Source: an uncultured Clostridia bacterium (GTDB taxonomy: Bacteria; Bacillota; Clostridia; Oscillospirales; Acutalibacteraceae). From it: DNA of 48,953 nt. The notes under the pieces were generated by a model, which saw only the letters and a list, made by a program, of their open reading frames with translations, made no database searches and was not told the DNA's origin. Position 1 is the first letter of the stretch. Every line of letters begins with the position of its first letter. Below, one piece after another: positions 18,326 through 26,936 of the stretch. Both the position numbers and the translations under genes were made by a program. Location: assembly GCA_946627725.1 (NCBI GenBank), contig CAMOVW010000002.1, positions 1-48,953 on the forward strand, in the 5' to 3' direction.

Positions 18326-19810
18326 TCATACCTGTTCGCACATGATCATGAAAATGGTTTCGTCGGCGTTATATACAAACACCAAACGGTATAACGAGTT
18401 CGTATAGCAGATATATTGCTTGCCATCCGACGCGGTTCCGGTTTCGTATCCGTCGCCGAGCTGCTTTGTTACGGCGGATATTTCCATGCCCGGGGCAAAG
18501 CCGCAGATGGTTTCGCCGCTTTCAAATGCGGCGATACCGCTGTAGCTTTCCGTTTGCTGGCCATCCGCATAATTCCGATTCAGAAACAGGCTGCCTCCGT
18601 TGCCGGTATTGTACTTGTTCCACGCAGAGTATTGTCTTGAGAAGCCCGCGATGTAAATGGATTTGGAAATATCAAATGATGCGTCGGTGATCCACAGCAG
18701 TTCGTTCGCTTGGGATATATGAAGCGGAAATGATATGTCTTTTTCGTTTACCGTAATCTTTGTGTAATCAGAGAATGATTGCTTTGCTGTTGAATTATTT
18801 ATAGAGGAATTCGGAGTTGCACTGCCGATTGCCGATACTATAATAATAACAAAGATAACTGCGGCAAGAATGGGGATGAGATAGATATTATGCCATTTTG
18901 AGCGATTTTTCTGCTTGCCGTTGGCTGCGGCGGTATTCGCCGGAGGCTGTTTCAGATTGTTTGCGGTATAGTTTGCGCCGAACGGTTTTGTTTGTATCTG
19001 CCGGGGTTGCTGCGCAGGTTTTTTTTCGGGCGCGGCGCCGGCGATGGGGGTTGCCGTATACATATTCTGCTGCGGCTGCGCCATGGGGGGCGCGGGCTTC
19101 GTGGGGGTTCTTGCCGCGGCGGGGTTCGGTTCCGGCTGCCGAAGGGGCGGCTCCGTGCGCATCGGCTCCCTCGGGTATTGCGCGGGGGCGGCATGCGGCG
19201 GCGGGGCGGGTTCCTGTTTTTTCTGCGCTGCGGCAGGCGGCGCATAAGGCGGCGCTGCAGGCGGCTGCTGCGGGATCTGCTGCTTTTTTTCAGGCGCGGA
19301 CGCGTTTACGGGTTCCGCCTTTTTTGCGGACGGTTCCGGCGCTGCGGCGGTAGGGGAGGGCTTTTTTTCGGGCGGCGCGTCGCGGAACCGATCAAGGTTG
19401 TTTGCGGAATACAGCGTATGGTAAAACGGTTCTTCCGCATTGTATTTGTATCTGAAAACGGATTGCAGCCGGTTCATCCGCATGGCCATGCCCACCGGAA
19501 GAGTCACGTCCTCCAGATATACGATCAGCCGGTCCTTTTCCAGATCCCGGGCAAAATTCAGTTCGTCCTTGCAGTTGCCGGAGGCGATATAGTTGTTCGA
19601 TACAAATGCGATCATATAGCCGCAGTCCACAACCTTCTGGGCGATGTACTGATCCCATTCGGTGCCGGGGTCGATGCCCAGATCAAACCAGATCCGGTAG
19701 CCGTCCCGCTGCATGCGCGCGATGATCTTTTGTACGGCTTCCCCGTCGCGGTGAGAGTAGCTTACAAAAATATACGGATCCGTTCCCTTATACGGTACCG
19801 GGTTCTGCAT
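18326..19810 (-). CDS. TIR-domain protein B: TIR, Pro/Gln/Ala-rich linker, one TM, unrelated extracytoplasmic domain
   Basis: N-terminal ~200 aa nearly identical to protein A; TM IYLIPILAAVIFVIIIVSAIG; C-terminal domain different. Confidence 0.9.
   Translation of the reverse strand: MQNPVPYKGTDPYIFVSYSHRDGEAVQKIIARMQRDGYRIWFDLGIDPGTEWDQYIAQKVVDCGYMIAFVSNNYIASGNCKDELNFARDLEKDRLIVYLEDVTLPVGMAMRMNRLQSVFRYKYNAEEPFYHTLYSANNLDRFRDAPPEKKPSPTAAAPEPSAKKAEPVNASAPEKKQQIPQQPPAAPPYAPPAAAQKKQEPAPPPHAAPAQYPREPMRTEPPLRQPEPNPAAARTPTKPAPPMAQPQQNMYTATPIAGAAPEKKPAQQPRQIQTKPFGANYTANNLKQPPANTAAANGKQKNRSKWHNIYLIPILAAVIFVIIIVSAIGSATPNSSINNSTAKQSFSDYTKITVNEKDISFPLHISQANELLWITDASFDISKSIYIAGFSRQYSAWNKYNTGNGGSLFLNRNYADGQQTESYSGIAAFESGETICGFAPGMEISAVTKQLGDGYETGTASDGKQYICYTNSLYRLVFVYNADETIFMIMCEQV
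19210..19786. repeat. Direct repeat copy 2
   Basis: See copy 1. Confidence 0.88.
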
Positions 19811-19834
19811 GCGATCATTTCCTTTCTGCTTTAA

Positions 19835-20689
19835 TTAAAATGTGATCCTGCGCAGACGTATGGCAAGATTGCGGAAGAATTCTACAATGCGCTCCAGTAT
19901 AGAAGAACCGTTTCCGGTTTCCACCCAGTTATCGGGCTGCACCTCTACCGTGATCTCTGCGGTTTCGGCAAGCCCCAGCGTGTACAGCTTCTCCTGTACG
20001 GTTTTTGCAATCAGCAGGTTCCCTTCGGCGTTGGGGTGGATGGTATCCACCGCGATCAGGCCGCTTTTGCCCGCGAAGGCCGCCGCCACGTCCACGATTT
20101 CGATCTCGCCGGGGTGGTTCTCGGCGTAATCGGTGAAAACGGCGTTCAGCCTTGCAATGCCCTCGGCGTATACGCTGCCGAGCAGGGGCGCGGATTCAAT
20201 GGGGTTATACAGCGTCTGCATCAGTATCACGGCGTCTTTGTTGTATCTGCGTATCGTGGCTACGGCGGTATCAAAATTCTGCCGCACGTTTTCCACTACG
20301 TCGTCGATCGCGCCGTAATTGCCGACCAGCCCCTGTGCCGCAAGGGCGGGCAGGTTGCCCTTCAGAAAATCGTTGCCGCCGATGGTTACGCTGATGATAT
20401 CGGCCTCTTTGATGTGGCCGATCACGTCCTTTTCCGCCATGCGGCGCAGCAGCTTTGCCGTGGTGTGGCCGTTTACCGCGTCGTTATAGTAGAGAAAACC
20501 GTTGGTGTTGGCGATGATGCGCCCGTAATTGGCCTCCTTCGGGTTCTGTATCCCGGCGCCCACGCCGATGGAATCCCCCAGCACCAGATAGGTTTTCGCT
20601 CTTTCCGCGGCGCAGGAGGTGATACTCAGCGCGCAGAGCAGCGTCAGTACGCTGAGCAGCACGCATACGGTTTTTTTGAATTTTCGCAT
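19835..20689 (-). CDS. SGNH/GDSL-type hydrolase, secreted or lipoprotein
   Basis: YLVLGDSIGVGAG, ISVTIGGNDFL, VDTIHPNAEGN. Confidence 0.9.
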   Translation of the reverse strand: MRKFKKTVCVLLSVLTLLCALSITSCAAERAKTYLVLGDSIGVGAGIQNPKEANYGRIIANTNGFLYYNDAVNGHTTAKLLRRMAEKDVIGHIKEADIISVTIGGNDFLKGNLPALAAQGLVGNYGAIDDVVENVRQNFDTAVATIRRYNKDAVILMQTLYNPIESAPLLGSVYAEGIARLNAVFTDYAENHPGEIEIVDVAAAFAGKSGLIAVDTIHPNAEGNLLIAKTVQEKLYTLGLAETAEITVEVQPDNWVETGNGSSILERIVEFFRNLAIRLRRITF

Positions 20690-20713
20690 TTATTTTGTCC
20701 TCCGGTTTTTTGC

Positions 20714-20742
20714 TGGACTTTTCGGTTTTTGTATGCTACACT
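20714..20742 (+). promoter_or_regulatory. Promoter for zinc-ribbon protein
   Basis: TGGACT-17 nt-TACACT in TATGCTACACTGATA. Confidence 0.5.
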
Positions 20743-20787
20743 GATATTATACGGGAGAATACTTATTGAAAGAAAAGGGGAAGAATC

Positions 20788-22302
20788 ATGCTTTGCAGAT
20801 ATTGCGGTAATCAGAACGATAACAAAAGTACGGTATGCGCTTTTTGCGGCAGAGCGCTTTATGACGCCGACGCCACGGCGGCGGGCGCATTTTCCTATCC
20901 CGCCGGAAACAATGCGCCGGGGTACGCGCAGGGTGCAGATCCGCAGTATGCGAATCCGCAGCCCGGTTACGGTCCGCCTGCAAACGGGCAGTACGTAAAC
21001 CCGTATCTGGCGCAGCCGCAGGACCCGCAATCGGATGCCACCGTGGTGATGCGCGGCCCGTACGGGCAGCAGCCTGGTTACGGTTCGCCTGCAAACGGGC
21101 AGTACGTAAATCCGTATCCGGCGCAGCGGCAGGGTCCGCAATCGGACGCCGCGGCAATGCGCGGCCCGTATGGGCAGCCTGCAAACGGGCAATACGTAAA
21201 TCCGTATCCGGCGCAGCCGCAGGATATGCAATCGGACGCCACCGTGGTGATGCGCGGCGCCTACGGGCAGCAGCCCGGTTACGGTCAGCCGGTAAATCCG
21301 CAGCCCGGGTTTGCGCAGCCCGGTTACCCGCAGGGCCAAACGGCCGACCCGAAGAAAAAGAAAAACGGTTCTTCAAAAATGATCGTGGGCATTGCTGCAG
21401 GCGTTGCTGCAGCGCTTGTGATCCTCTCTCTGCTGGGTATTTTTGTGATTTATCCCAGGCTGGTTGAAAACAATTACGAGCTTGAAGACGTACAGCTGTA
21501 TGTAGGCGAGAGCTACGATTTCGGCGTAAGTAAGGCTTCTCTCATCACTTCGGACGGCGGCGTGGCGTCGATTGAGGGCTCTTCGGTCAACGCGCTGTCG
21601 CCGGGCGTTGTTACGATAACGTCAAAATATCTGTTTTCTTCGGACAGCTGCACCGTTACCGTGTCGGAAGAAACCGTATCCCTGACAAAACCGGCGGATA
21701 CGACCCTTGCCGCGGGCGGCGTGATCACAATAGAGGCAACCATCGACGGCCCCTCCGACGTTTCGGATCTGACCTGGGAAGTGGACAATGAAAAGGTGGC
21801 TTCGGTGGATGCGACCGGTAAACTGAGTGCCCATTCGCCGGGCAGCGTTACCGTTACCGCATCCCTGCCGGGCGGCGGCAGCGATACCTGCCGCTTTACC
21901 GTTACCGCGCCGGAGGTCAACCAGAAAAACGGTTTTGTGAAAACGCCTTCGGGCAGTAAGATCGCTCCGGTCACCGTTCACGCATCGTCGGACAGATCCG
22001 CTTTTGTGTATTTCAAATCGCTCAGCGATGCTTCAAAGGATTTCTCACTGTTTATCGGCAAGGGAACCACGGTCAACGTGGATGTGCCGGTCGGCAAATA
22101 TGAGATGTATTACGCCAGCGGCGCGGTATGGTACGGTACCGAATTCAAATTCGGTGCGGATACGGTTTACAAAACCACCGACGAGGTGTTCAATTTCTAT
22201 ACCTCCGGCAATTACGCTTACGGTACCGAGCTCACGCTCTATACGGTTTCCGGCGGAAATCTCAGCACAAAAGAGATCGACGGTTCCGATTTCCCGGATT
22301 AA
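20788..22302 (+). CDS. Zinc-ribbon, Pro/Gln/Tyr-rich tandem repeats, TM, Ig-like (BIG2-type) protein
   Basis: CRYCGNQNDNKSTVCAFCG zinc ribbon; PANGQYVNPY repeats; KKKK plus TM; LTWEVDNEKVASVDATGKLSAHSPGSVTVTA BIG2-like. Confidence 0.85.
   Translation: MLCRYCGNQNDNKSTVCAFCGRALYDADATAAGAFSYPAGNNAPGYAQGADPQYANPQPGYGPPANGQYVNPYLAQPQDPQSDATVVMRGPYGQQPGYGSPANGQYVNPYPAQRQGPQSDAAAMRGPYGQPANGQYVNPYPAQPQDMQSDATVVMRGAYGQQPGYGQPVNPQPGFAQPGYPQGQTADPKKKKNGSSKMIVGIAAGVAAALVILSLLGIFVIYPRLVENNYELEDVQLYVGESYDFGVSKASLITSDGGVASIEGSSVNALSPGVVTITSKYLFSSDSCTVTVSEETVSLTKPADTTLAAGGVITIEATIDGPSDVSDLTWEVDNEKVASVDATGKLSAHSPGSVTVTASLPGGGSDTCRFTVTAPEVNQKNGFVKTPSGSKIAPVTVHASSDRSAFVYFKSLSDASKDFSLFIGKGTTVNVDVPVGKYEMYYASGAVWYGTEFKFGADTVYKTTDEVFNFYTSGNYAYGTELTLYTVSGGNLSTKEIDGSDFPD
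20962..21273 (+). repeat. In-frame tandem repeat, ~111-bp unit, about 3 copies
   Basis: Units start at 20962, 21073 and 21178 (third lacks the PGYGS start); consensus PGYGxPANGQYVNPYxAQPQxxQSDATVVMRGPYGQQ. Confidence 0.85.
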
Positions 22303-22318
22303 ACGGTTCTTTAATCAT

Positions 22319-22347
22319 AAAGGCTGCCGCAGCGGCAGCCTTTTTTC
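22319..22347 (+). terminator. Intrinsic terminator
   Basis: AAGGCTGCCGC-AG-CGGCAGCCTTTTTT. Confidence 0.85.
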
Positions 22348-22380
22348 GGCGTCGCGCAAAACCTTTGCGATGCTGTCCGA

Positions 22381-24825
22381 TCAGATGGAGCTCATGAGCG
22401 GGCCGATGCCCTTCACGGCTTCGCCGATGCCGCCCACGATCTTGCCGATGCCCTTCATGGTGCCCTCGCCGTTCAGAATCTGGCAAAGGCCCTGGGCCAT
22501 ATCTTCGGTGAATACGCCCATGCTCATGCTGATAAAGCAGCGGATCGGGATCTGCAGCGCCATGCTCGTCATCATCTTCTCCTGCGCCGGGTTGCCCTTG
22601 GAAAGGGCGCGGAACAGGTTCACCAGCATGGCGTTGATCTTCTTGCCCGCCGGGGTGCCGTCCGCCTCTTCCAGAGAGGAATTTACGGTGATGCGGGGGT
22701 TATCCTCATCCTGATAGGGGATGGGCTTGCCAAGCAGGGCGGTAAAGGCCTCGTCCGTTACCTCCTGCACGTTGCCGGCGTAGTAAACCGGGGCTGCTTC
22801 ACGCAGATCGGGCATCTCCACCTCGCCGGCGGTGGAATCCACCTGCACGGCGGCGGTGAGCAGAATATTGCGGCTGGAGGCGCCCACCATGATCTCAAAC
22901 TTGCCGCTCTCCACGTGCCAATCGTGGATGTTCACGTTATAGTAAGCGAAGGCGCGTTTATCCAGCGTAAGGGTGACAGCGGTCTCTTCGCCGGGGGCGA
23001 GGAACACCTTTTTGAAGCCCTTCAGCTCCTTTTCGGGGCGGAAGACGGTGCTCTCCACGTCCTTTACGTACAGCTGGGCGATCTCCGCGCCCGCCACGCT
23101 GCCGGTGTTCTTTACCTTAAAGGATACGGTAAGGGTATCGGTATCCTTGATCTTTTTCTTTGAAAGCTTTAATCCGCTGTATTGGAAGGTGGTGTAGGAG
23201 AGGCCGTGCCCGAAGGGATAGCGCACGTCCAGCCCCGCCTTGTCGTAATAGCGGTAGCCGATGTAGATGCTCTCGCGGTATTCCACGCTGCGGCGGGTAC
23301 CGGGGAAGTTATAGTAAGCGGGGTTGTCGCTGAATTTTACGGGGTAAGTCTCCGCCAGCTTGCCGCTGGGGTTCACCTTGCCGTAGAGCAGGTTCGTTAC
23401 CGCCGCGCCGCCGGCCTCGCCGCCGAGGTAGGCGTTGAGGATGGCCTTCGCCTTGGGCTCCCACGCCATTTCTACCGGCGCGCCGCCGCACAGCACCACC
23501 ACGGTATTCTTATTCGCGGCGGATACGGCGTTCACAAGGTCCACGTGGCTGCGGGGGATGGAGAGATTTTCGCGGTCGAAGCCCTCGGATTCATATTCCT
23601 CCGTCAGGCCGATGAATACCACCGCCACGTCGGTGTGCCGGGCACATTCCACAGCCTCCTGCAGCAGGCGCAGGTCGGTCACGTCCTTCCGCTTGTCGTA
23701 ACCGCGGCAGTATACGATATTCTTACCTGCGGAAAGCATCGCGTCCAGCGCGTTGTCCACGTTTTTGGCGTTGATCTGGCTGGAGCCCGCCCCCTGATAG
23801 CGGGGGTTCTTGGCCATTTCGCCGATCAGGCACACGCGGGCGTCGTCCTTCAGCGGCAGAATGCCGTCTTCGTTTTTCAGCAGCACCATGGCGTTCTCCG
23901 CGATCTCGCGGGCGATCTCGTGGTGAGCTTCTTTATCGTATTCGCAGTCCGTAAGGCTGTCGCCCGCGTTCAGAATCAGCTCGATCAGCTCATCCACGCG
24001 GGCGTCCAGCGCTTCTTCGCTCAGTTCGCCGCTGTTTACGGCCTCCACCAGCTTTTTCGCGCCAAGGCCGTTGGAGCCGGGCATTTCCAGATTCTGCCCC
24101 GCGGCAATGCCCTTGGAGATCTCGTTCTCCGCGCCCCAGTCGGTCACCACCACGCCGTCAAAGCCCCAATCTTTGCGGAGCACGTCGGTCAGCAGCCACT
24201 TGTTTTCGGCGCAGTAATCGCCGTTCAGCCGGTTATAGGCGTTCATCACCGTCCAGGGCTTGCCCTCTTTTACGGCGATCTCAAACCCGGCGAGGTAGAT
24301 CTCCCGCAGGGTGCGCTCATCCGCTACGGTGTCTATGGTCATGCGGCGGGTCTCCTGGTTGTTCGCCGCAAAATGCTTCAGCGAGGTGCCCACGCCCTTG
24401 CTCTGCACGCCCTTGATGAACGCCGCGGCGATCTTGCCCGCAAGGTAGGGGTCCTCTGAAAAATACTCAAAATTTCTGCCGCACACGGGGCTGCGCTTCA
24501 TGTTCGCGCCGGGGCCCAGCAAAACGGAGATCTTTTCCGCAAGGCACTCCTCGCCCAGCGTCTGCCCCATTTTATACAGCAGGTCCTCGTCCCAGCTGCA
24601 TGCGGTAAGGGAGGCGGTAGGAAAGGCCACGGCGGGCACGCTGCCCATCACGTCGGTCTTCTCTTTTTTATCGTTGTGCTTTCTGAGCCCGTGAGGGCCG
24701 TCGGAAACCATAATGCTGCCCATCTGCAGCCGGTCGATGCCGTGCAGATGCCAGTAATCCTTGCCGGAGCAGAGCATAGCTTTCTCTTCCAGCGTAAGCT
24801 GCGCAATCAGTTCGGGGTGCTTCAT
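22381..24825 (-). CDS. Glycoside hydrolase family 3 beta-glucosidase
   Basis: LLGPGANMKRSPVCGRNFEYFSEDPYLAGK, VVTDWGAENE; ATG 24825 preferred (GGAGG 8 nt upstream) over 24840. Confidence 0.93.
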   Translation of the reverse strand: MKHPELIAQLTLEEKAMLCSGKDYWHLHGIDRLQMGSIMVSDGPHGLRKHNDKKEKTDVMGSVPAVAFPTASLTACSWDEDLLYKMGQTLGEECLAEKISVLLGPGANMKRSPVCGRNFEYFSEDPYLAGKIAAAFIKGVQSKGVGTSLKHFAANNQETRRMTIDTVADERTLREIYLAGFEIAVKEGKPWTVMNAYNRLNGDYCAENKWLLTDVLRKDWGFDGVVVTDWGAENEISKGIAAGQNLEMPGSNGLGAKKLVEAVNSGELSEEALDARVDELIELILNAGDSLTDCEYDKEAHHEIAREIAENAMVLLKNEDGILPLKDDARVCLIGEMAKNPRYQGAGSSQINAKNVDNALDAMLSAGKNIVYCRGYDKRKDVTDLRLLQEAVECARHTDVAVVFIGLTEEYESEGFDRENLSIPRSHVDLVNAVSAANKNTVVVLCGGAPVEMAWEPKAKAILNAYLGGEAGGAAVTNLLYGKVNPSGKLAETYPVKFSDNPAYYNFPGTRRSVEYRESIYIGYRYYDKAGLDVRYPFGHGLSYTTFQYSGLKLSKKKIKDTDTLTVSFKVKNTGSVAGAEIAQLYVKDVESTVFRPEKELKGFKKVFLAPGEETAVTLTLDKRAFAYYNVNIHDWHVESGKFEIMVGASSRNILLTAAVQVDSTAGEVEMPDLREAAPVYYAGNVQEVTDEAFTALLGKPIPYQDEDNPRITVNSSLEEADGTPAGKKINAMLVNLFRALSKGNPAQEKMMTSMALQIPIRCFISMSMGVFTEDMAQGLCQILNGEGTMKGIGKIVGGIGEAVKGIGPLMSSI

Positions 24826-25053
24826 CGTAAAGTCCTCCATCTTTTAATATACTTTTCTATTATAAACGATAAAAAAGGAAAATGCAATATAGGAATTGGA
24901 ATGACATCAAATTCAATAAGGGATGTTTTCCGCAGGTCGCCCTGGATTTATCTTTGTTGGTTTGTTAAAAAACTGATATACTGAAATGCGGGGGGATATC
25001 TGCATCGATCCCGCGGAAAGGAAACGGGCCGCGGCGTTTTTCGGAAACGGCTA

Positions 25054-25082
25054 TTGACAAAGCCTGCGCCGCATGCTACACT
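25054..25082 (+). promoter_or_regulatory. Promoter TTGACA-17-TACACT (TGC extended -10)
   Basis: ttgacaaagcctgcgccgcatgctacact. Confidence 0.75.
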
Positions 25083-25115
25083 CATTTCAATGATAAAAGA
25101 GGGGGTTGCTTTTTT

Positions 25116-26699
25116 ATGACGTTCAAAAAGATTATCGCGCTGATGCTGGCGCTGATCCTTACATCTCTCGTATTCGCTGCCTGCGGAAAACAAACCGCCG
25201 TGCCGGGGAACAGCAGTCAGAGCGGAGGTAAAGAAACCTCTTCCGGGGCAGATGATATTGTGATCCGCGGCGACGAAGGCCCGAGCAACGTCGGCACACC
25301 CGACAAAACGCTGGATCCCAAATCGGTATACGCTTCGCTGTCTTATGTGCCCGAAATGTTTTACGGTGACTATCAGCTTCCGGGAAAGAAAGAAGACGTA
25401 CAGAAGAAGGCCGCCGCGCTGCCTCTTGTTGACTTCAAGGATGATTACAGCGAACAGATCACGCTGATTCCCCACAGGATCAGAGCGGGCGATAATAGCT
25501 TCAACCATATCATCAACTATATCCGGGAGTATCATTGGCTTGAAGCTCAGTTCCTGAACGAAAAGCAGAATCTGAAGACCGTAATCTGCGCCTATTCGGT
25601 GGAAGGGCATACGCTGACGCTGCGCCCCATCACGTATTGGAAGTATATTGAGGAAGAAAACAAGGGCGTTTACGAGTTCAGCGACGAAACCTTTACTTAC
25701 GAATTCTCTTTCTCCGGCACAACGCTTACGCTCTCGAAAGACGGAAGCTCGCTTACGCTTGACGCCGCTCTGGATGCGTACGGAGAAAAGCCTTATATCC
25801 ACATGGAAGGATATCTCTCCGGCGACGAGGCTGCCGGAAATATCAGCGGCATGCGCATCAGATGGAATCCCACCGAGAAGAACGACGCCTCTTTCAGTAA
25901 TACGATGCTGCTTGAAGACGGCAGCGCAAAAGTTTTCCATAACGGGGTGGTTTCTCTCAGCAAAGACGGCCTTATGACCCTTACGGTACAGGTGGATGAT
26001 GCCGGAACCGTAAAGACGGTACAGTATATGTATTTCTATTGCTGCAACGACGGGTTTATTCTGACGGACGGCAATACGAATTATTACTATAATAATAAGT
26101 ATTCTTCCGGAAAAATGACAAACCGGCTGGCGGGCTCCATTAAGCCCGAAGAACGTGAAAAGATGGAAGATCTGGATGAGGCGCAGCTGACCGTGCTGCT
26201 GGAAAAGAAGGAAGACCTTCTTGACGAGCTCACAGCCGCCTTCTCCGACGCCGGCATTCAGGTTGACGTTAACCGTGAGAATGGCGAGCTTGCCATGGAC
26301 GCTACGGTTCTGTTCGGCGGCGATTCCGCCGTGCTCACGCAGGAAGGCAAAGATTTCCTCAATAAGTTCATCGCAGCTTACGCAAAGATCGCCTGCAGTG
26401 AAAAATACCGCGATTTCATCCGTTCAACGGCGGTGGAGGGCCACATCGCCCCCGTGACCGGCGTCACCTACGAAGGCGGTTTGCCTCTCAGCGAGGAGCG
26501 CGCCGGCAACGTACTGAATTACTGCCTGTCTGCCGACGCCGGTCTCAGCGCCGACGAAGTCAGCATCCTCAAAGAGAAACTCTTCCCCGTAGGCTTCTCA
26601 AATCTGCGCCCCGTAATGAAAGCGGACGGCACACCGGATATGGAGGCCTCCCGCCGCGTATCCTTCCGCTTCCTCATCAATCTGGACGCGCTGAACTGA
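25116..26699 (+). CDS. Lipoprotein with C-terminal OmpA-like domain
   Basis: Lipobox LVFAACG; C-terminus IRSTAVEGHIAPVTGVTYEGGLPLSEERAGNVLNYCLS...SNLRPV...SRRVSFRF. Confidence 0.7.
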   Translation: MTFKKIIALMLALILTSLVFAACGKQTAVPGNSSQSGGKETSSGADDIVIRGDEGPSNVGTPDKTLDPKSVYASLSYVPEMFYGDYQLPGKKEDVQKKAAALPLVDFKDDYSEQITLIPHRIRAGDNSFNHIINYIREYHWLEAQFLNEKQNLKTVICAYSVEGHTLTLRPITYWKYIEEENKGVYEFSDETFTYEFSFSGTTLTLSKDGSSLTLDAALDAYGEKPYIHMEGYLSGDEAAGNISGMRIRWNPTEKNDASFSNTMLLEDGSAKVFHNGVVSLSKDGLMTLTVQVDDAGTVKTVQYMYFYCCNDGFILTDGNTNYYYNNKYSSGKMTNRLAGSIKPEEREKMEDLDEAQLTVLLEKKEDLLDELTAAFSDAGIQVDVNRENGELAMDATVLFGGDSAVLTQEGKDFLNKFIAAYAKIACSEKYRDFIRSTAVEGHIAPVTGVTYEGGLPLSEERAGNVLNYCLSADAGLSADEVSILKEKLFPVGFSNLRPVMKADGTPDMEASRRVSFRFLINLDALN

Positions 26700-26722
26700 A
26701 CGCGCCTGAGAATATAAGAACG

Positions 26723-26758
26723 AACACCCCGCGCTCACTCCGGGCGCGGGGTGTTTTC
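26723..26758 (+). terminator. Intrinsic terminator
   Basis: AACACCCCGCGC-tcactccgg-GCGCGGGGTGTT plus tt. Confidence 0.75.
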
Positions 26759-26869
26759 TCAAATCCGCATCGGTCGCGGGGCTTTTCCGCGGTTTTGTGT
26801 ATCATACACATGGAGAGTGTTATCCTTTATACCGCCGGAAAAGAAAAAACGCAAGACAGTCAATTGCAG

Positions 26870-26898
26870 TTGATTTTTGCTTTTTCGTATGCTATATT
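26870..26898 (+). promoter_or_regulatory. Promoter TTGATT-17-TATATT (TGC extended -10)
   Basis: ttgatttttgctttttcgtatgctatatt. Confidence 0.7.
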
Positions 26899-26936
26899 GA
26901 TACCGTAACAAAAAACGGAAAGAGGAGGTTTTTGTT

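Noticed and set aside
16942-22302. Calling the TIR region a known antiphage system (Thoeris, CBASS, retron-TIR, etc.)
   Set aside because: No partner gene (ThsA/SLOG-SIR2, cyclase, reverse transcriptase, Argonaute) is present; neighbours are an SGNH hydrolase and a zinc-ribbon protein.
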